Source: Rhodospirillales bacterium (lineage in GTDB: Bacteria > Pseudomonadota > Alphaproteobacteria > Rhodospirillales > Shumkoniaceae). Taken from it: a DNA stretch of 64,000 nt. The DNA lies in contig JACZKS010000089.1 of assembly GCA_014859895.1 (NCBI GenBank), positions 1-64,000 on the forward strand, in the 5' to 3' direction. Under the pieces are notes generated by a model. The model searched no databases. It was not told the origin of the DNA and saw only the letters and a program-made list of their open reading frames with translations. A program made the translations under genes and the position numbers. Shown one piece after another: positions 1 to 8,539 of this stretch. Each line of letters opens with the position of its first letter. Position 1 is the first letter of the stretch.

Positions 1-1
1 G

Positions 2-43
2 CTGAAAATGGTAAAGAAGCTGCGAGTGGGGGAAGCCCGATGA
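2..43 (+). CDS. 3' end of an upstream gene (partial)
   Basis: An open frame enters from the left edge, reads LKMVKKLRVGEAR and stops at a TGA that overlaps the ATG of the STAS gene (ATGA, 4 bp). That overlap type is used repeatedly by real operons in this window, so this is probably the C-terminus of a gene upstream in the same operon. Thirteen basic residues are too few to assign a family. Confidence 0.4.
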   Translation: MKMVKKLRVGEAR

Positions 44-366
44 AACACGAGATCCGCGAGAGCGGCGGTCACACCGTGGTGGCCTTCGAGGGTGACGTCG
101 ACCTTGAAACCTCGCCGGCCGCGCGCAAGGTGCTGCTCGACTGCGTGGCGCTCCGGCGGCCCGTCGTCGTCGACATGTCCCGCGTTTCCTATATCGACAG
201 TTCCGGCGTGGCATCCCTGGTCGAGGCCTTCCAGAAGGCGCGCAAGGCCGGTCTCGGCTTTGCTCTTGCCGCGGTCAGCGACGCCGCTATGCGGGTCTTC
301 AGGCTGGCCCGGCTGGACCGGGTGTTCACCATCCACGCCGCCGTCGAGGACGGCATCAAGGGCTAG
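40..366 (+). CDS. STAS-domain protein, MlaB-like
   Basis: A 108-residue single STAS domain (about residues 5-100) with the characteristic SYIDSSGVASL stretch that carries the conserved serine of anti-sigma-factor antagonists. In E. coli the STAS protein MlaB binds the ATPase MlaF and is needed for assembly and activity of the MlaFEDB phospholipid transporter. This gene lies 12 bp upstream of the MlaE-type permease, so a role as the cytoplasmic regulatory subunit of the following transporter is the natural reading. The serine might instead be phosphorylated as in SpoIIAA-type proteins, but no anti-sigma kinase is nearby. The start overlaps the preceding stop. Confidence 0.8.
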   Translation: MKHEIRESGGHTVVAFEGDVDLETSPAARKVLLDCVALRRPVVVDMSRVSYIDSSGVASLVEAFQKARKAGLGFALAAVSDAAMRVFRLARLDRVFTIHAAVEDGIKG

Positions 367-378
367 GCCGAAAACGCC

Positions 379-1200
379 ATGGCCCCCAGCATTTCCATTG
401 GTGCGGTTTCGCGGGTCCTGGAGCGGGTCGGCCGGGCCACCGTGCGCGGGCTCGAGGAAGTGGGCACCTGCGCCGTCCTGGCCGGGGAAAGCCTGTTCTG
501 GCTTTTCTATGGGCCCTTCGTCGGTCAGCCGGTACGGGCCGAGGCGGTGCTCCGCCGGATGATGGAAGTCGGCATTCACGCCATTCCCATCATCGCCGTG
601 CTGTCGGCGGCCATCGGGGCGGTGCTGGCCATGCAGGGCATCATCTCCTTAAAGCCGCTGGGCGCCGAGTCGCGGGTCATTTTCGGCATCGCCAAGGGCG
701 CGGTGCGGGAATTCGCGCCGCTGATAACCGGCATTCTCATCGCCGGGCGGTCGGGTTCCGCGCTGGCGGCGCGCATCGGCACCATGAAGATCAACCAGGA
801 ACTCGATGCCCTGGAGGTCATGGGCATCCGTCCGGGGCGTTTCCTGGTCGCTCCGGCGTTGCTGGCCATGCTGGTGATGGTGCCGGCGCTTACCATCTTC
901 AGCGGGCTGACGGCGATGTATGCGGGCGGCCTCTATGTCGGCATCGATCTCGGCATTTCCATGAAGGCCTATGTGGCAGGCCTGCTGGAGGCGCTGAACG
1001 TGGGCGACGTGCTGCACGGCTTTTTCAAGAGCATCGCCTTCGGCATCCTGATCGCCGTCATCGGCGTCATGAACGGCGCCCGTGTCGAGGGCGGAGCCGA
1101 AGGCGTCGGCCAGGCGACGACGCGCGCCGTGGTCCAGGCGATTTCGGCCATCATCGTCACCGACATGCTGTTCGTCCTCGTCGCCTCGTTGACGAGATAG
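379..1200 (+). CDS. mlaE: MlaE-family ABC transporter permease
   Basis: A 273-residue inner-membrane permease of the MlaE/TrgB family. About five hydrophobic segments are visible, beginning near residues 60-85, and the family signature AGRSGSALAARIGTMK followed by NQELDALEVMG forms the coupling region that contacts the ATPase. MlaE dimers form the membrane channel of the MCE-type lipid transporter that moves phospholipids between the inner and outer membranes. It sits second in a tight five-gene operon (STAS, permease, ATPase, MCE protein, lipoprotein). Length matches the family norm of roughly 260 residues. The start is the ATG 12 bp after the STAS stop. Confidence 0.93.
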   Translation: MAPSISIGAVSRVLERVGRATVRGLEEVGTCAVLAGESLFWLFYGPFVGQPVRAEAVLRRMMEVGIHAIPIIAVLSAAIGAVLAMQGIISLKPLGAESRVIFGIAKGAVREFAPLITGILIAGRSGSALAARIGTMKINQELDALEVMGIRPGRFLVAPALLAMLVMVPALTIFSGLTAMYAGGLYVGIDLGISMKAYVAGLLEALNVGDVLHGFFKSIAFGILIAVIGVMNGARVEGGAEGVGQATTRAVVQAISAIIVTDMLFVLVASLTR

Positions 1201-1209
1201 GGGGGACGG

Positions 1210-2049
1210 GTGGCCGAGCCGCAAACGACAGCAGGGACGCGCCGAACGGTGATCGAGGTGAAAAACCTGGTCGCCCACTACGGTTCGCGCCTGATCCTAA
1301 AGGGGGTCAGCCTCTCTGTCCGCGAAGGCGAGATCCTGGTGATCATGGGCGGCTCGGGGTCGGGCAAGAGCACGCTGCTCCGTCACCTCATGGCGCTCGA
1401 AACGCCAACCTCGGGCACCATCCGCGTTCTCGGGCAGGACGTCGCCCGCCTCGGCATGCGCCAACTGCTGGCTCTCCGCCGTAAGATGGGGGTGGCCTTC
1501 CAGGGGGGCGCGCTGTTCAGCTCGATGACGGTGGGCGACAACATTATGCTGCCGCTGCGCGAGCACACCAGCCTCGACCAGAAGACCATGGAGATCATGG
1601 CCCGCCTCAAGCTGGAGGTGGTCGGCCTGGCCGGCTTCGAGGACCTCATGCCGGCCGAGCTGTCGGGAGGCATGATCAAGCGCGCGGCCTTCGCCAGGGC
1701 CGTTGTCATGGACCCCCGCATCCTTTTCTGCGACGAGCCCTCGGCCGGGCTCGATCCGGTGGTGTCTTCGGCGCTTGACGACCTTATCCTCAAGCTGCGC
1801 GACGCCATGGACATGGCCATCGTGGTGGTCACCCACGAGTTGGAGAGCGCGTTCAAGATCGCCGATCGCATCGCCGTCCTCGATCACGGCGAAATCCTGT
1901 TCACGGGGACGGTGGCGGAACTGCGCGGCCATCCGAGCGAGCGCATCCAGAACCTGTTGAACCGGCGGATGGAAGACGAGCCCATCGACCCCGACGAGTA
2001 CCTGAGGCGGCTGATGGGTGAACAGAAGGACAGGGGGGCTGCGGCATGA
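1210..2049 (+). CDS. mlaF: MlaF-family ABC transporter ATP-binding protein
   Basis: A 279-residue ABC ATPase with Walker A GGSGSGKST, the signature stretch LSGGMIKRAAFARA, Walker B ILFCDEPSAGLDP and an H-loop histidine in VVTHE. The GGM-type signature and neighbouring MlaE and MCE genes mark it as the MlaF ATPase that powers lipid transport rather than a generic importer. It uses a GTG start at 1210, preceded by a GGGGGA purine run, 9 bp after the mlaE stop. Its own stop overlaps the start of mlaD. The C-terminal extension of about 35 residues beyond the nucleotide-binding core is common for MlaF and can mediate dimer contacts. Confidence 0.94.
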   Translation: MAEPQTTAGTRRTVIEVKNLVAHYGSRLILKGVSLSVREGEILVIMGGSGSGKSTLLRHLMALETPTSGTIRVLGQDVARLGMRQLLALRRKMGVAFQGGALFSSMTVGDNIMLPLREHTSLDQKTMEIMARLKLEVVGLAGFEDLMPAELSGGMIKRAAFARAVVMDPRILFCDEPSAGLDPVVSSALDDLILKLRDAMDMAIVVVTHELESAFKIADRIAVLDHGEILFTGTVAELRGHPSERIQNLLNRRMEDEPIDPDEYLRRLMGEQKDRGAAA

Positions 2050-3047
2050 AGGGCAGCGGGATCAACTACGCCTTGGTCGGCGGTTTCGTCATCGCCATGA
2101 CGGCCGCCTTGGTGGTCGCGGTGGTCGTGCTCTCGGGCGGGGGCGGGGCAAGCGATGACTACCACGCCATCTATCGCAACGTCACCGGCGTCAAGTATGG
2201 GACCCAGGTGCTCTACGAGGGCTATGCGATCGGCCAAGTGGAAACGGTGACGCCGGTGCCCGAAGGCGGCGGCATGCGCTTCCGCGTGGATTTCAGCGTG
2301 AGAAGGGGATGGCGAATCCCGGCCGACAGCATCGCCGCCATCCAGGCGCCGGGCCTGTTGTCGGCCATCGTGATCGCCATTTCCGAGGGACCCGGCCGGG
2401 TCTCCCTGAAGCCGGGTGACCGCATCGAGGGCCGCGAGGCGGAGAACCTGTTCGCGGCCATGGCATCGGTGGCCGGCCAACTCGGCGACTTCGCCGAGGG
2501 CGACCTGCGACCCCTGATCGCCACGCTCAACCGGGCGGTCGCCAACGTCGACGAGATCGTCGGCAACCAGGGCCGCAAGCTGGTCAACGACCTGGGCGGC
2601 TTGGCGGCGGATCTGGCCCAGCGCCTGCCGGCGATCGTCGACGACGTGCAGAGCCTGACCGCTCAGATGCAGACCGCCTCGGGCGAGTTCGGCAAGCTGT
2701 TCAGCCCCGGCAACCGCCGGACCCTGGAAGGCGTGCTCACCAAGGCCGACGCGACGGTCGGCAACCTGGCCGAATTCTCCCGCGACATCAACGCCACCCG
2801 CACCCGCATCGACGGGGTGCTGGGGACGCTGGATACACTGCTTATCGACAACAAGCTCGACGTCGAGCGGGCCATCGTCGACCTTCGCCATGTGGTCGAG
2901 TCGGTGGCCCAGCACATCGACCTGCTCAACCAGAACATGGAAGGGGCGTCGCGCAATATGTACGAGTTCAGCCGGCAGATCCGGGAGAACCCGGGGCTGC
3001 TTTTGGGGGGAACGCCACCCCGCGATCAGGCAGTCGGCGGCCGGTGA
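2046..3047 (+). CDS. mlaD: MCE-domain substrate-binding protein, MlaD-like
   Basis: A 333-residue protein with one N-terminal transmembrane helix (about residues 9-31), then a single MCE domain (about residues 38-117, including the GVKYGTQVLYEGYAIGQV stretch), then a long helical region. MlaD-type proteins form hexameric rings in the periplasm, anchored to MlaE, and provide a hydrophobic tunnel for lipids. At 333 residues it is much longer than E. coli MlaD (about 180). The extra C-terminal helices recall the longer PqiB/YebT or Mce-type proteins that bridge the periplasm, although only one MCE domain is present. Its ATG overlaps the mlaF stop (ATGA). Confidence 0.9.
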   Translation: MKGSGINYALVGGFVIAMTAALVVAVVVLSGGGGASDDYHAIYRNVTGVKYGTQVLYEGYAIGQVETVTPVPEGGGMRFRVDFSVRRGWRIPADSIAAIQAPGLLSAIVIAISEGPGRVSLKPGDRIEGREAENLFAAMASVAGQLGDFAEGDLRPLIATLNRAVANVDEIVGNQGRKLVNDLGGLAADLAQRLPAIVDDVQSLTAQMQTASGEFGKLFSPGNRRTLEGVLTKADATVGNLAEFSRDINATRTRIDGVLGTLDTLLIDNKLDVERAIVDLRHVVESVAQHIDLLNQNMEGASRNMYEFSRQIRENPGLLLGGTPPRDQAVGGR

Positions 3048-3071
3048 CGAAAGGCCGGGGGAGGAAGTCCA

Positions 3072-3668
3072 GTGACCAGAATCTATGCACCCATCGTCGC
3101 CGTCCTCGTCCTGCTGCTGGCCGCCTGCGCGCAGCCGCCGGTGACCCAGGACGCCTTCTACAGAATTCAGGTGGCACCGCCGCCGGCGGCGCTGGAAAAG
3201 CCGAAGCTGTCCGGGACGTTGGAGGTTCCGCGCTTTTCCGCCGACGGCTTGATGGCGGGGCGGCCCATCGTCTTCAGCGAAGCGGCCGATCCCCTGCGGG
3301 TCAGCGCCTACCACTATCATTTCTGGCTTGAACCGCCGGGCACCATGCTGCGCGACGAGATGGTCGGCTATCTGCGGGCGGCGGGGGTGGCCAGGAGCGT
3401 GGTGACACCCGAACTCAGGGTAGACCCCGACTTCGTGCTGATCGCCAAGATCAAGCGGGTCGAACAGGTGCGGGGCTCGACGCCCAAGGTCGTCGTCGTC
3501 CTAGAGGTGGCATTGAACGCCCGCAGGGAGGACCGCTTGCTGTTGCTCAAGACCTATCAGGTCGAAAAGGCGGCGGCGGACAACACCGTGGGCGCCGCCG
3601 TCGAGGCGCTGAACGGCGCGATGGCGGCGATTTGCGCCGGCCTCGCGTCCGACATCCCGGCCCTGTAG
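3072..3668 (+). CDS. ABC-type transport auxiliary lipoprotein (PqiC/YmbA type)
   Basis: A 198-residue lipoprotein. The GTG start gives a hydrophobic signal peptide ending in the lipobox LLAAC, with the lipidated cysteine near residue 19. The remainder resembles the ABC_trans_aux family (PqiC/YmbA), outer-membrane-anchored partners of MCE proteins. In E. coli Mla the soluble carrier MlaC fills the last place, whereas here no MlaC-like gene follows, so the system combines an Mla-type core with a Pqi-type lipoprotein. It lies 24 bp after mlaD and ends the operon. The family assignment comes from context and sequence style, not from a single decisive motif. Confidence 0.8.
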   Translation: MTRIYAPIVAVLVLLLAACAQPPVTQDAFYRIQVAPPPAALEKPKLSGTLEVPRFSADGLMAGRPIVFSEAADPLRVSAYHYHFWLEPPGTMLRDEMVGYLRAAGVARSVVTPELRVDPDFVLIAKIKRVEQVRGSTPKVVVVLEVALNARREDRLLLLKTYQVEKAAADNTVGAAVEALNGAMAAICAGLASDIPAL

Positions 3669-3690
3669 CGCCGACGGATGTCGCCCGGCG

Positions 3691-3933
3691 TCAGAGTTCG
3701 AGCACCCGCTTGTAGAGATCGAGCAGCGCTTCCTGCTCGTCGCGGTCGGCGGCATCCAGCTTGCGCAGGCGAACGACCTGACGCAGGGTCTTGACGTCGA
3801 AGCCGTTGCCCTTGGCCTCGGCATAGACGTCGCGGATATCGGCGGCCATTGCCGCCTTTTCCTCTTCCAGCTTTTCGATCCGCTCGACGATGGAACGCAG
3901 CCGATCCGCCGCGATGCCGCCAACTTCCGCCAT
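3691..3933 (-). CDS. gapR: GapR-family DNA-binding protein (DUF2312)
   Basis: An 80-residue helical protein beginning MAEVGGIAADRLRSIVERIE, with the DUF2312 signature KGNGFDVKTLRQVVRLRK in its second half. In Caulobacter, GapR is an essential nucleoid-associated protein that clamps overtwisted AT-rich DNA ahead of replication and transcription complexes and stimulates topoisomerases. The family is essentially confined to alphaproteobacteria, which supports the taxonomic call. The ATG at 3933 is preferred because it places a purine-rich AAGGGAA upstream; an in-frame start at 3966 would add 11 residues not typical of the family. It is convergent with the Mla operon. Confidence 0.93.
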   Translation of the reverse strand: MAEVGGIAADRLRSIVERIEKLEEEKAAMAADIRDVYAEAKGNGFDVKTLRQVVRLRKLDAADRDEQEALLDLYKRVLEL

Positions 3934-4102
3934 GATGGATTCCCTTTCCGATGGAAGGCGGACCATAATTGCCGCCCCGGGGGGCGTGCAAGGGGCATTT
4001 CGCCGAAACCGGCGCGGCCGCTCTTGCCGTCACGGTAACTGCTTGTTAAGTATTAGGAATTAAGACCGTAACCGGGGAGCAAGAAAATCAGGGGAGAACC
4101 GC

Positions 4103-5170
4103 GTGGCGATCTATGACTTCCAGCGGTTGAACGTCCTGTTTGTCGAGGACAACAATTACATTTCCACGGTCTTCGAGACACTGCTGCGCCAGTTCCAGAT
4201 CGGCTACATCGAGACGGCGAAGAATGGCGCCGAGGCGGTGGAAATCCTCAAGCTTTCCGGTCGCACCGGCGAGTTGAGGGGGCTGCGCGATTTCGATTTT
4301 GTGGTTTCCGATCTGCTGATGGCCCCGGTCGACGGGCTCCTGCTCCTGCGCTGGATCCGCACCGGCAAGGAATCGCCCAACCGTTTCCTCCCGTTCATCA
4401 TGCTGTCGGGGGCGGCCGACACCCATTACGTCAGCGAGGCCCGCGATTTAGGAGCCAACGAGTTCTTGGCCAAGCCGTTCTCCGCCGAGTCCGTCTACAA
4501 GCATTTCCTCCAACTCATCGACTACCCGCGCGCCTACGTTGCGACGCAGAGTTATTTTGGCCCCAACCGCCGCCGGCGCGACCTGCCGCCGCCGGGCCGG
4601 GACCGCCGCGTCACCCAGGAAAGCAATATCGCCATCGTCTATTCGGCCGACCGCGTGGTGAAGCCGGCGACGCCGACCGAGGTGTGGGAGTTCCGCCTGC
4701 CCAACCGCCTGAAAGAGAAGGTGGCGGGCCTGGGCGGCGGCGGAGGAGGCGGCGAGATCCCGTTCAATCTGTTGGAGGAGGCCGAGGCACAGCTCCAGCG
4801 GGCCGCGCTCGATTTCACCGAATGGGCCCGCGGTTATCTTACCAAGCTGGCGCGCCTCTGCGATCAGGCGCTGGAGCAGCAATCGGGCCGGCGCCGCCAG
4901 TTCGATGAAATCAACATGCTGGCCCACGAGCTCAGGGGCCAGGGCGGGACGTTCGGCTATCCGCTGATCTCGATCTTCGGCAAGATGCTGTACGACGCCA
5001 CCGGGGCCAGTTGTCGCGAGGACGACAACATGGTCGAAATCGTCAGGGCTCACATCGACGCCATGCGGGCCGTGCTGCGCGACAAGGTTTCGGGAGACGG
5101 CGGCATGGTTGGCCGCGAATTGCTGGCCTCCCTCAAGTCGGCCATCAAGAAGCGCATGACATTGATCTGA
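4103..5170 (+). CDS. Response regulator with C-terminal Hpt-like domain
   Basis: A 355-residue two-domain signalling protein. Residues about 9-140 form a receiver domain with acidic pocket E15-D16, phospho-acceptor Asp70 in VVSDLLM and the conserved lysine in AKPF. A basic, Pro/Arg-rich linker and a polyglycine run follow, and the C-terminal helical part contains AHELRGQGGTFG, an Hpt-type histidine box (His275). A REC-Hpt fusion suggests an intermediate in a phosphorelay. No histidine kinase is adjacent, so its partner must be elsewhere. The GTG start at 4103 is supported by GGGGAGAA 6-12 bp upstream. It is monocistronic and convergent with the ligase gene at 5180. Confidence 0.85.
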   Translation: MAIYDFQRLNVLFVEDNNYISTVFETLLRQFQIGYIETAKNGAEAVEILKLSGRTGELRGLRDFDFVVSDLLMAPVDGLLLLRWIRTGKESPNRFLPFIMLSGAADTHYVSEARDLGANEFLAKPFSAESVYKHFLQLIDYPRAYVATQSYFGPNRRRRDLPPPGRDRRVTQESNIAIVYSADRVVKPATPTEVWEFRLPNRLKEKVAGLGGGGGGGEIPFNLLEEAEAQLQRAALDFTEWARGYLTKLARLCDQALEQQSGRRRQFDEINMLAHELRGQGGTFGYPLISIFGKMLYDATGASCREDDNMVEIVRAHIDAMRAVLRDKVSGDGGMVGRELLASLKSAIKKRMTLI

Positions 5171-5179
5171 AACGCCTTC

Positions 5180-6316
5180 CTAAAGGCCGGCCACCGTTTC
5201 CTCGATCAGCTCATCGACTGTTGCCCACAGTGCTTCCTTGGGGGTGGCCCCGGTACCGATGGCCCGGGTATATGTTTCGATCTGCCGGTGCGCGCTGGTG
5301 CCCTGCCGGGCGATCTGGCGGGTGCGCTCGACCTGCCGGCGGCAGCCCAGCGCCTCGGCGTCCTCGGCGACGAGATCGAGCAACTCCTCCAGCAGGTCGG
5401 GGAAGGGGACGATCCGGCCCTTGCCGAAATCCACCAGACCCTCGTCGATGCCATAGCGTTGGGCCCGCCAGCGGTTCTCGTTGATCAGAATCCGGGAATA
5501 CCGGCGCCAGCGCTGGTTGGCGCGGCGCAGGCGATAGAGCATGCGCACGATGCACACGAACAGGGCGGCAATGGCGGCGGCATCGTCCAGGCGGGTGCAG
5601 ACATCGGTGATGCGCATCTCGATGGTGGGAAAATTGGCGCTGGCCCGGATGTCCCACCACAACATCGTTCCGTCCTTGATGAGGCCGGCGTTGGTCAGAA
5701 TCTTCACGTGGCGCTGGTATTCGCCGTAAGACTCGAAATACTCGGGAAGGCCGGTGCGGGGCAGCCCGTTGAACACGCTGACCCGATAGGATTTGAGGCC
5801 GGTATCCTCGCCGCGCCAGAACGGCGAGGATGTGCTGAGCGCCAGCAGGTGCGGCAGGAAATAGCAGGCCTGGTTGATCAGATCGATGCGCAGGTCGTCG
5901 TCGTCGATGCCGACGTGAACGTGCATGCCGCAGATGAGCAGCCGGCGCGCCATCGCCTGCAGGTCGCGCGCCAGGATGTTGTAGCGCTCCTTGTCGGTGT
6001 GCCGCTGGTCCTGCCATTCCGAGAACGGATGGGTCGAGGCGGCGATCGGCGCCAGCCCGTGGTTGGCGGCCACCCCGGCGACGGTGCGGCGCAGCCCGGC
6101 CAGGTCCTCGCGGGCCTCCTCGATGGTGTGGCAGACCCGTGTGCCGACCTCGATCTGCGAGCGCAGGAGTTCCGGGCGCACCCGATTGGGGATCAGCGAG
6201 CGGCATTCCTCGATCATTGCCGCCGGCGGTTCGGCCGCGATGTCGCGGGTCTGCCGATCGACCAGCAGGTATTCCTCTTCGATGCCGACGGTGAACGGGG
6301 GATCGCCGGCGACCAT
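5180..6316 (-). CDS. YbdK-type carboxylate-amine ligase (GCS2 family)
   Basis: A 378-residue member of the glutamate-cysteine ligase family 2. FTVGIEEEYLLVD at the N-terminus supplies the metal-binding glutamates, CGMHVHVGI is the conserved His-rich strand, and SANFPTIEMRITD is a later signature. E. coli YbdK has weak gamma-glutamylcysteine ligase activity, and the physiological substrate in most relatives is unknown. The ATG at 6316 lies 1 nt from the stop of the N-formylglutamate amidohydrolase gene, so the two are translationally linked. A TTG at 6343 is an alternative start. Glutamate released by the upstream enzyme could be the ligase substrate, but that is inference. Confidence 0.87.
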   Translation of the reverse strand: MVAGDPPFTVGIEEEYLLVDRQTRDIAAEPPAAMIEECRSLIPNRVRPELLRSQIEVGTRVCHTIEEAREDLAGLRRTVAGVAANHGLAPIAASTHPFSEWQDQRHTDKERYNILARDLQAMARRLLICGMHVHVGIDDDDLRIDLINQACYFLPHLLALSTSSPFWRGEDTGLKSYRVSVFNGLPRTGLPEYFESYGEYQRHVKILTNAGLIKDGTMLWWDIRASANFPTIEMRITDVCTRLDDAAAIAALFVCIVRMLYRLRRANQRWRRYSRILINENRWRAQRYGIDEGLVDFGKGRIVPFPDLLEELLDLVAEDAEALGCRRQVERTRQIARQGTSAHRQIETYTRAIGTGATPKEALWATVDELIEETVAGL

Positions 6317-6317
6317 G

Positions 6318-7124
6318 TCAGCGGGCCGCCTGTACGGGGCCAATGGCGCTCAGAGCGTCGCCGATGAGAACGGCCCAGCGCTCGGCCCCGGCAGGGGTAT
6401 CGACCAGGTTCTGGCGGATCTCGACGCCGACGTGCGGCACGCCGGCATCGCCGGCATGGTAATCCATCGAGAAGCTGAAGTAGCGCCCCGAATAGGGCTC
6501 GTTGTCGCCGACGCAGAACCCCCGCTCTTGCAGGAGACGGATCAGCTGCCGGGCCAGCCGGCCGTCGCGGTTCCACAGGAATCCCACCTCCCACGGCCGG
6601 GGCAGGCCGCCATTCAGGCAGGGCGTGAAGGTGTGGATGGCGACCAGCGAGGTCGGGCGTCCGCCGTTCCAGCGCGCGGCGAAGGCTCCGGAGACCCGGT
6701 TGTGGTACGGCCAGAAAAGATTGTCGATGCGCCAGGCTCGATCCTCGTTGTCGAGATCGCGGTTGCCCGGAATGGTGATGCCGTCGCTTTCGGCGGGGAT
6801 GGAATCGATGGCGTCGGGCAGGCGGTTCAGATCGACCACAAGGCGCGAATAGGTGGCCAGCACGGCCGGGGCATCCAATCGCCGGGACAGCCGGCGCGCG
6901 ATATCGGCGGCGCCGATGTCCCAGCCGATGTGGGCCGAAAGCGCCTCCTCGTCCAGCCCGAGCGTGCCCAACGATCTGGGGATCGCCCGTCCGGCATGAC
7001 AGGCCAGCAGAAAAAAGCCGCCCCGGCCTTCGGGGTTGAGGATTTCCGCAATCGCCGGATCGTCGGTGCCAAGAAGCGGGCAAGGTCCGGCTGGTTTGGG
7101 GGCGCTGGCGTCCATGACAACCAT
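6318..7124 (-). CDS. N-formylglutamate amidohydrolase family protein
   Basis: A protein of about 268 residues of the N-formylglutamate amidohydrolase family (HutG type). LLACHAGRAIP, VVDLNRLPD, SLVAIHTFTP and MDYHAGD carry the His/Asp/Glu residues expected of this zinc-dependent fold. Canonical members hydrolyse N-formyl-L-glutamate to formate and glutamate at the end of a histidine degradation route, but no hut genes are present here, so another N-acyl substrate is possible. The start is uncertain: ATGs at 7124 and 7115 both lack a clear ribosome site. It is the first gene of a two-gene operon with the carboxylate-amine ligase and is divergent from the MFS transporter. Confidence 0.82.
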   Translation of the reverse strand: MVVMDASAPKPAGPCPLLGTDDPAIAEILNPEGRGGFFLLACHAGRAIPRSLGTLGLDEEALSAHIGWDIGAADIARRLSRRLDAPAVLATYSRLVVDLNRLPDAIDSIPAESDGITIPGNRDLDNEDRAWRIDNLFWPYHNRVSGAFAARWNGGRPTSLVAIHTFTPCLNGGLPRPWEVGFLWNRDGRLARQLIRLLQERGFCVGDNEPYSGRYFSFSMDYHAGDAGVPHVGVEIRQNLVDTPAGAERWAVLIGDALSAIGPVQAAR

Positions 7125-7246
7125 ATAGGGAAGGCGGCTTGGCTTGTCAGCGACGTTGTTGCCTCGGGAGTGCGCGCCTTGCGGCCGATGGGGCGGCTCC
7201 TTAAGTTGCACTCTCGCGTGACCTGACAACGACGGATCGGTGCCGA

Positions 7247-8533
7247 ATGACCACGACCGAGCTAGCGCAGCGCACGGTGCCGTCGGCCGCCTGGGTGGCC
7301 TGGATCGCCTGGCTGTGCGGGGCCTCGTTTTATTGCTACGGCTTTTTTCAGCGGGTGGCGCCGAGCGTCATGGTCGGCGACCTGATGCGCGACTTCGGCG
7401 TCTCGGGCGCCGTACTGGGCAACCTGACCGCCTTCTATTTCTATGCCTACGCGGGATTGCAGATCCCCGTCGGCGTGATGGTCGACCGCTTCGGCCCACG
7501 CCGCATGCTGACCGCCGCCGCCATCCTGTGCACGGCGGGAAGTTGGCTGTTCGCGACGGCGGATTCGCTCGGCCTCGCCTATGCCGGCCGGGCGCTGATC
7601 GGGGCCGGCGCCGGGGTTGCCTGGATCGGCACGCTCCAGATCGCCGCCTTCGGTTTTCCGGCCCGCCGCTTCGCCCTGTTGACGGGGCTGACCTTGCTGC
7701 TGGGCATGGCTGGGGGTGTCGGCGGCCAGACGCCACTGGCCTTCGTCATCGGGACGGCGGGTTGGCGGCCTACCCTTCTGGGGGCCACCGTCGTGGCCGC
7801 CGTTCTCGCCTTGCTGATCTGGGGGTTCGTGCGCACCGATGCGGCGCCGGGCGGCAGGGCGGCGCACGTCGATGGCGGCGTACTGCGCGGGCTGGTGTCG
7901 GTGTTGGCCACCCCGCAAAGCTGGGCGTGCGCCATCTTCGGGGCGGGGATGGCGGTTCCGGTGCTGGCCTTCGCCGGGCTGTGGGGCGTGCCCTACATGA
8001 TGGAAATGTATGGCCTGACGCGTCCGACGGCGGCCTTCACGACCACGCTGATGCTGGTCGGATGGGCCATCGGCGCGCCGGTGGCCGGCTGGATCTCCGA
8101 TCACCTGGGGCGTCGCCGGGCTCCCATGGTAGTTTCCAGCATGGCGGCGCTGGCAACCCTGGCTGCCGCTCTCTATCTGCCGGGGCTGCCGTTGCTTGCC
8201 GTGCAGGGCCTGCTTCTGGTGCACGGCATCTTCTCGGGAGCCATGGTGCTGTCGTTCGCCACCGCGCGGGAAAACAACCGCCCGCGGGTCAGCGCCACGG
8301 CAGTCGGCTTCGTCAACATGGCGGTGATGGCGATGAGCGCCGGCTTCCAGCCGCTGATCGGCTGGCTGCTTGATCTTGGCTGGGACGGCCGTCTGGTTGA
8401 TGGCGGCCGGGTCTACGCACCGGCGACGTTCAAGGCGGCCCTGGTAACGCTGCTGGTGGCCGGCGTCGTCGCCTGCCTGGCCGCCCTCATGACCCGCGAA
8501 ACGCGGTGCCGGCCGGTCGCCGGCGCCGACTGA
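7247..8533 (+). CDS. Major facilitator superfamily transporter
   Basis: A 428-residue integral membrane protein with about twelve hydrophobic segments. The MFS loop 2-3 motif appears as GVMVDRFGPRRML, and a related stretch, GWISDHLGRRRAP, occurs between helices 8 and 9. It most resembles the broad nitrate/organic-anion and D-galactonate-like drug:H+ or anion transporter groups, but substrate cannot be read from the sequence. It is transcribed alone, divergent from the N-formylglutamate amidohydrolase and convergent with the SHOCT protein, whose stop lies 6 bp away. Confidence 0.88.
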   Translation: MTTTELAQRTVPSAAWVAWIAWLCGASFYCYGFFQRVAPSVMVGDLMRDFGVSGAVLGNLTAFYFYAYAGLQIPVGVMVDRFGPRRMLTAAAILCTAGSWLFATADSLGLAYAGRALIGAGAGVAWIGTLQIAAFGFPARRFALLTGLTLLLGMAGGVGGQTPLAFVIGTAGWRPTLLGATVVAAVLALLIWGFVRTDAAPGGRAAHVDGGVLRGLVSVLATPQSWACAIFGAGMAVPVLAFAGLWGVPYMMEMYGLTRPTAAFTTTLMLVGWAIGAPVAGWISDHLGRRRAPMVVSSMAALATLAAALYLPGLPLLAVQGLLLVHGIFSGAMVLSFATARENNRPRVSATAVGFVNMAVMAMSAGFQPLIGWLLDLGWDGRLVDGGRVYAPATFKAALVTLLVAGVVACLAALMTRETRCRPVAGAD

Positions 8534-8539
8534 GGAGGC

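Noticed and set aside
1884-3320. Long antisense open frame across mlaF/mlaD and the lipoprotein gene, and similar long frames opposite larC, the epimerases and the peptide permeases
   Set aside because: They lie opposite well-recognised genes, have His/Arg/Gly-rich composition typical of reverse-frame reads in GC-rich DNA and show no domain motif.
4046-4063. TTAA...TTAA resembling a CtrA binding site upstream of the REC-Hpt gene
   Set aside because: The two TTAA half-sites are separated by 10 bp instead of the 7 bp of the CtrA consensus.
7247-8533. Functional link of the MFS transporter to the formylglutamate/ligase pair
   Set aside because: The genes are divergent without a shared operator that I can see, and the transporter substrate cannot be inferred.
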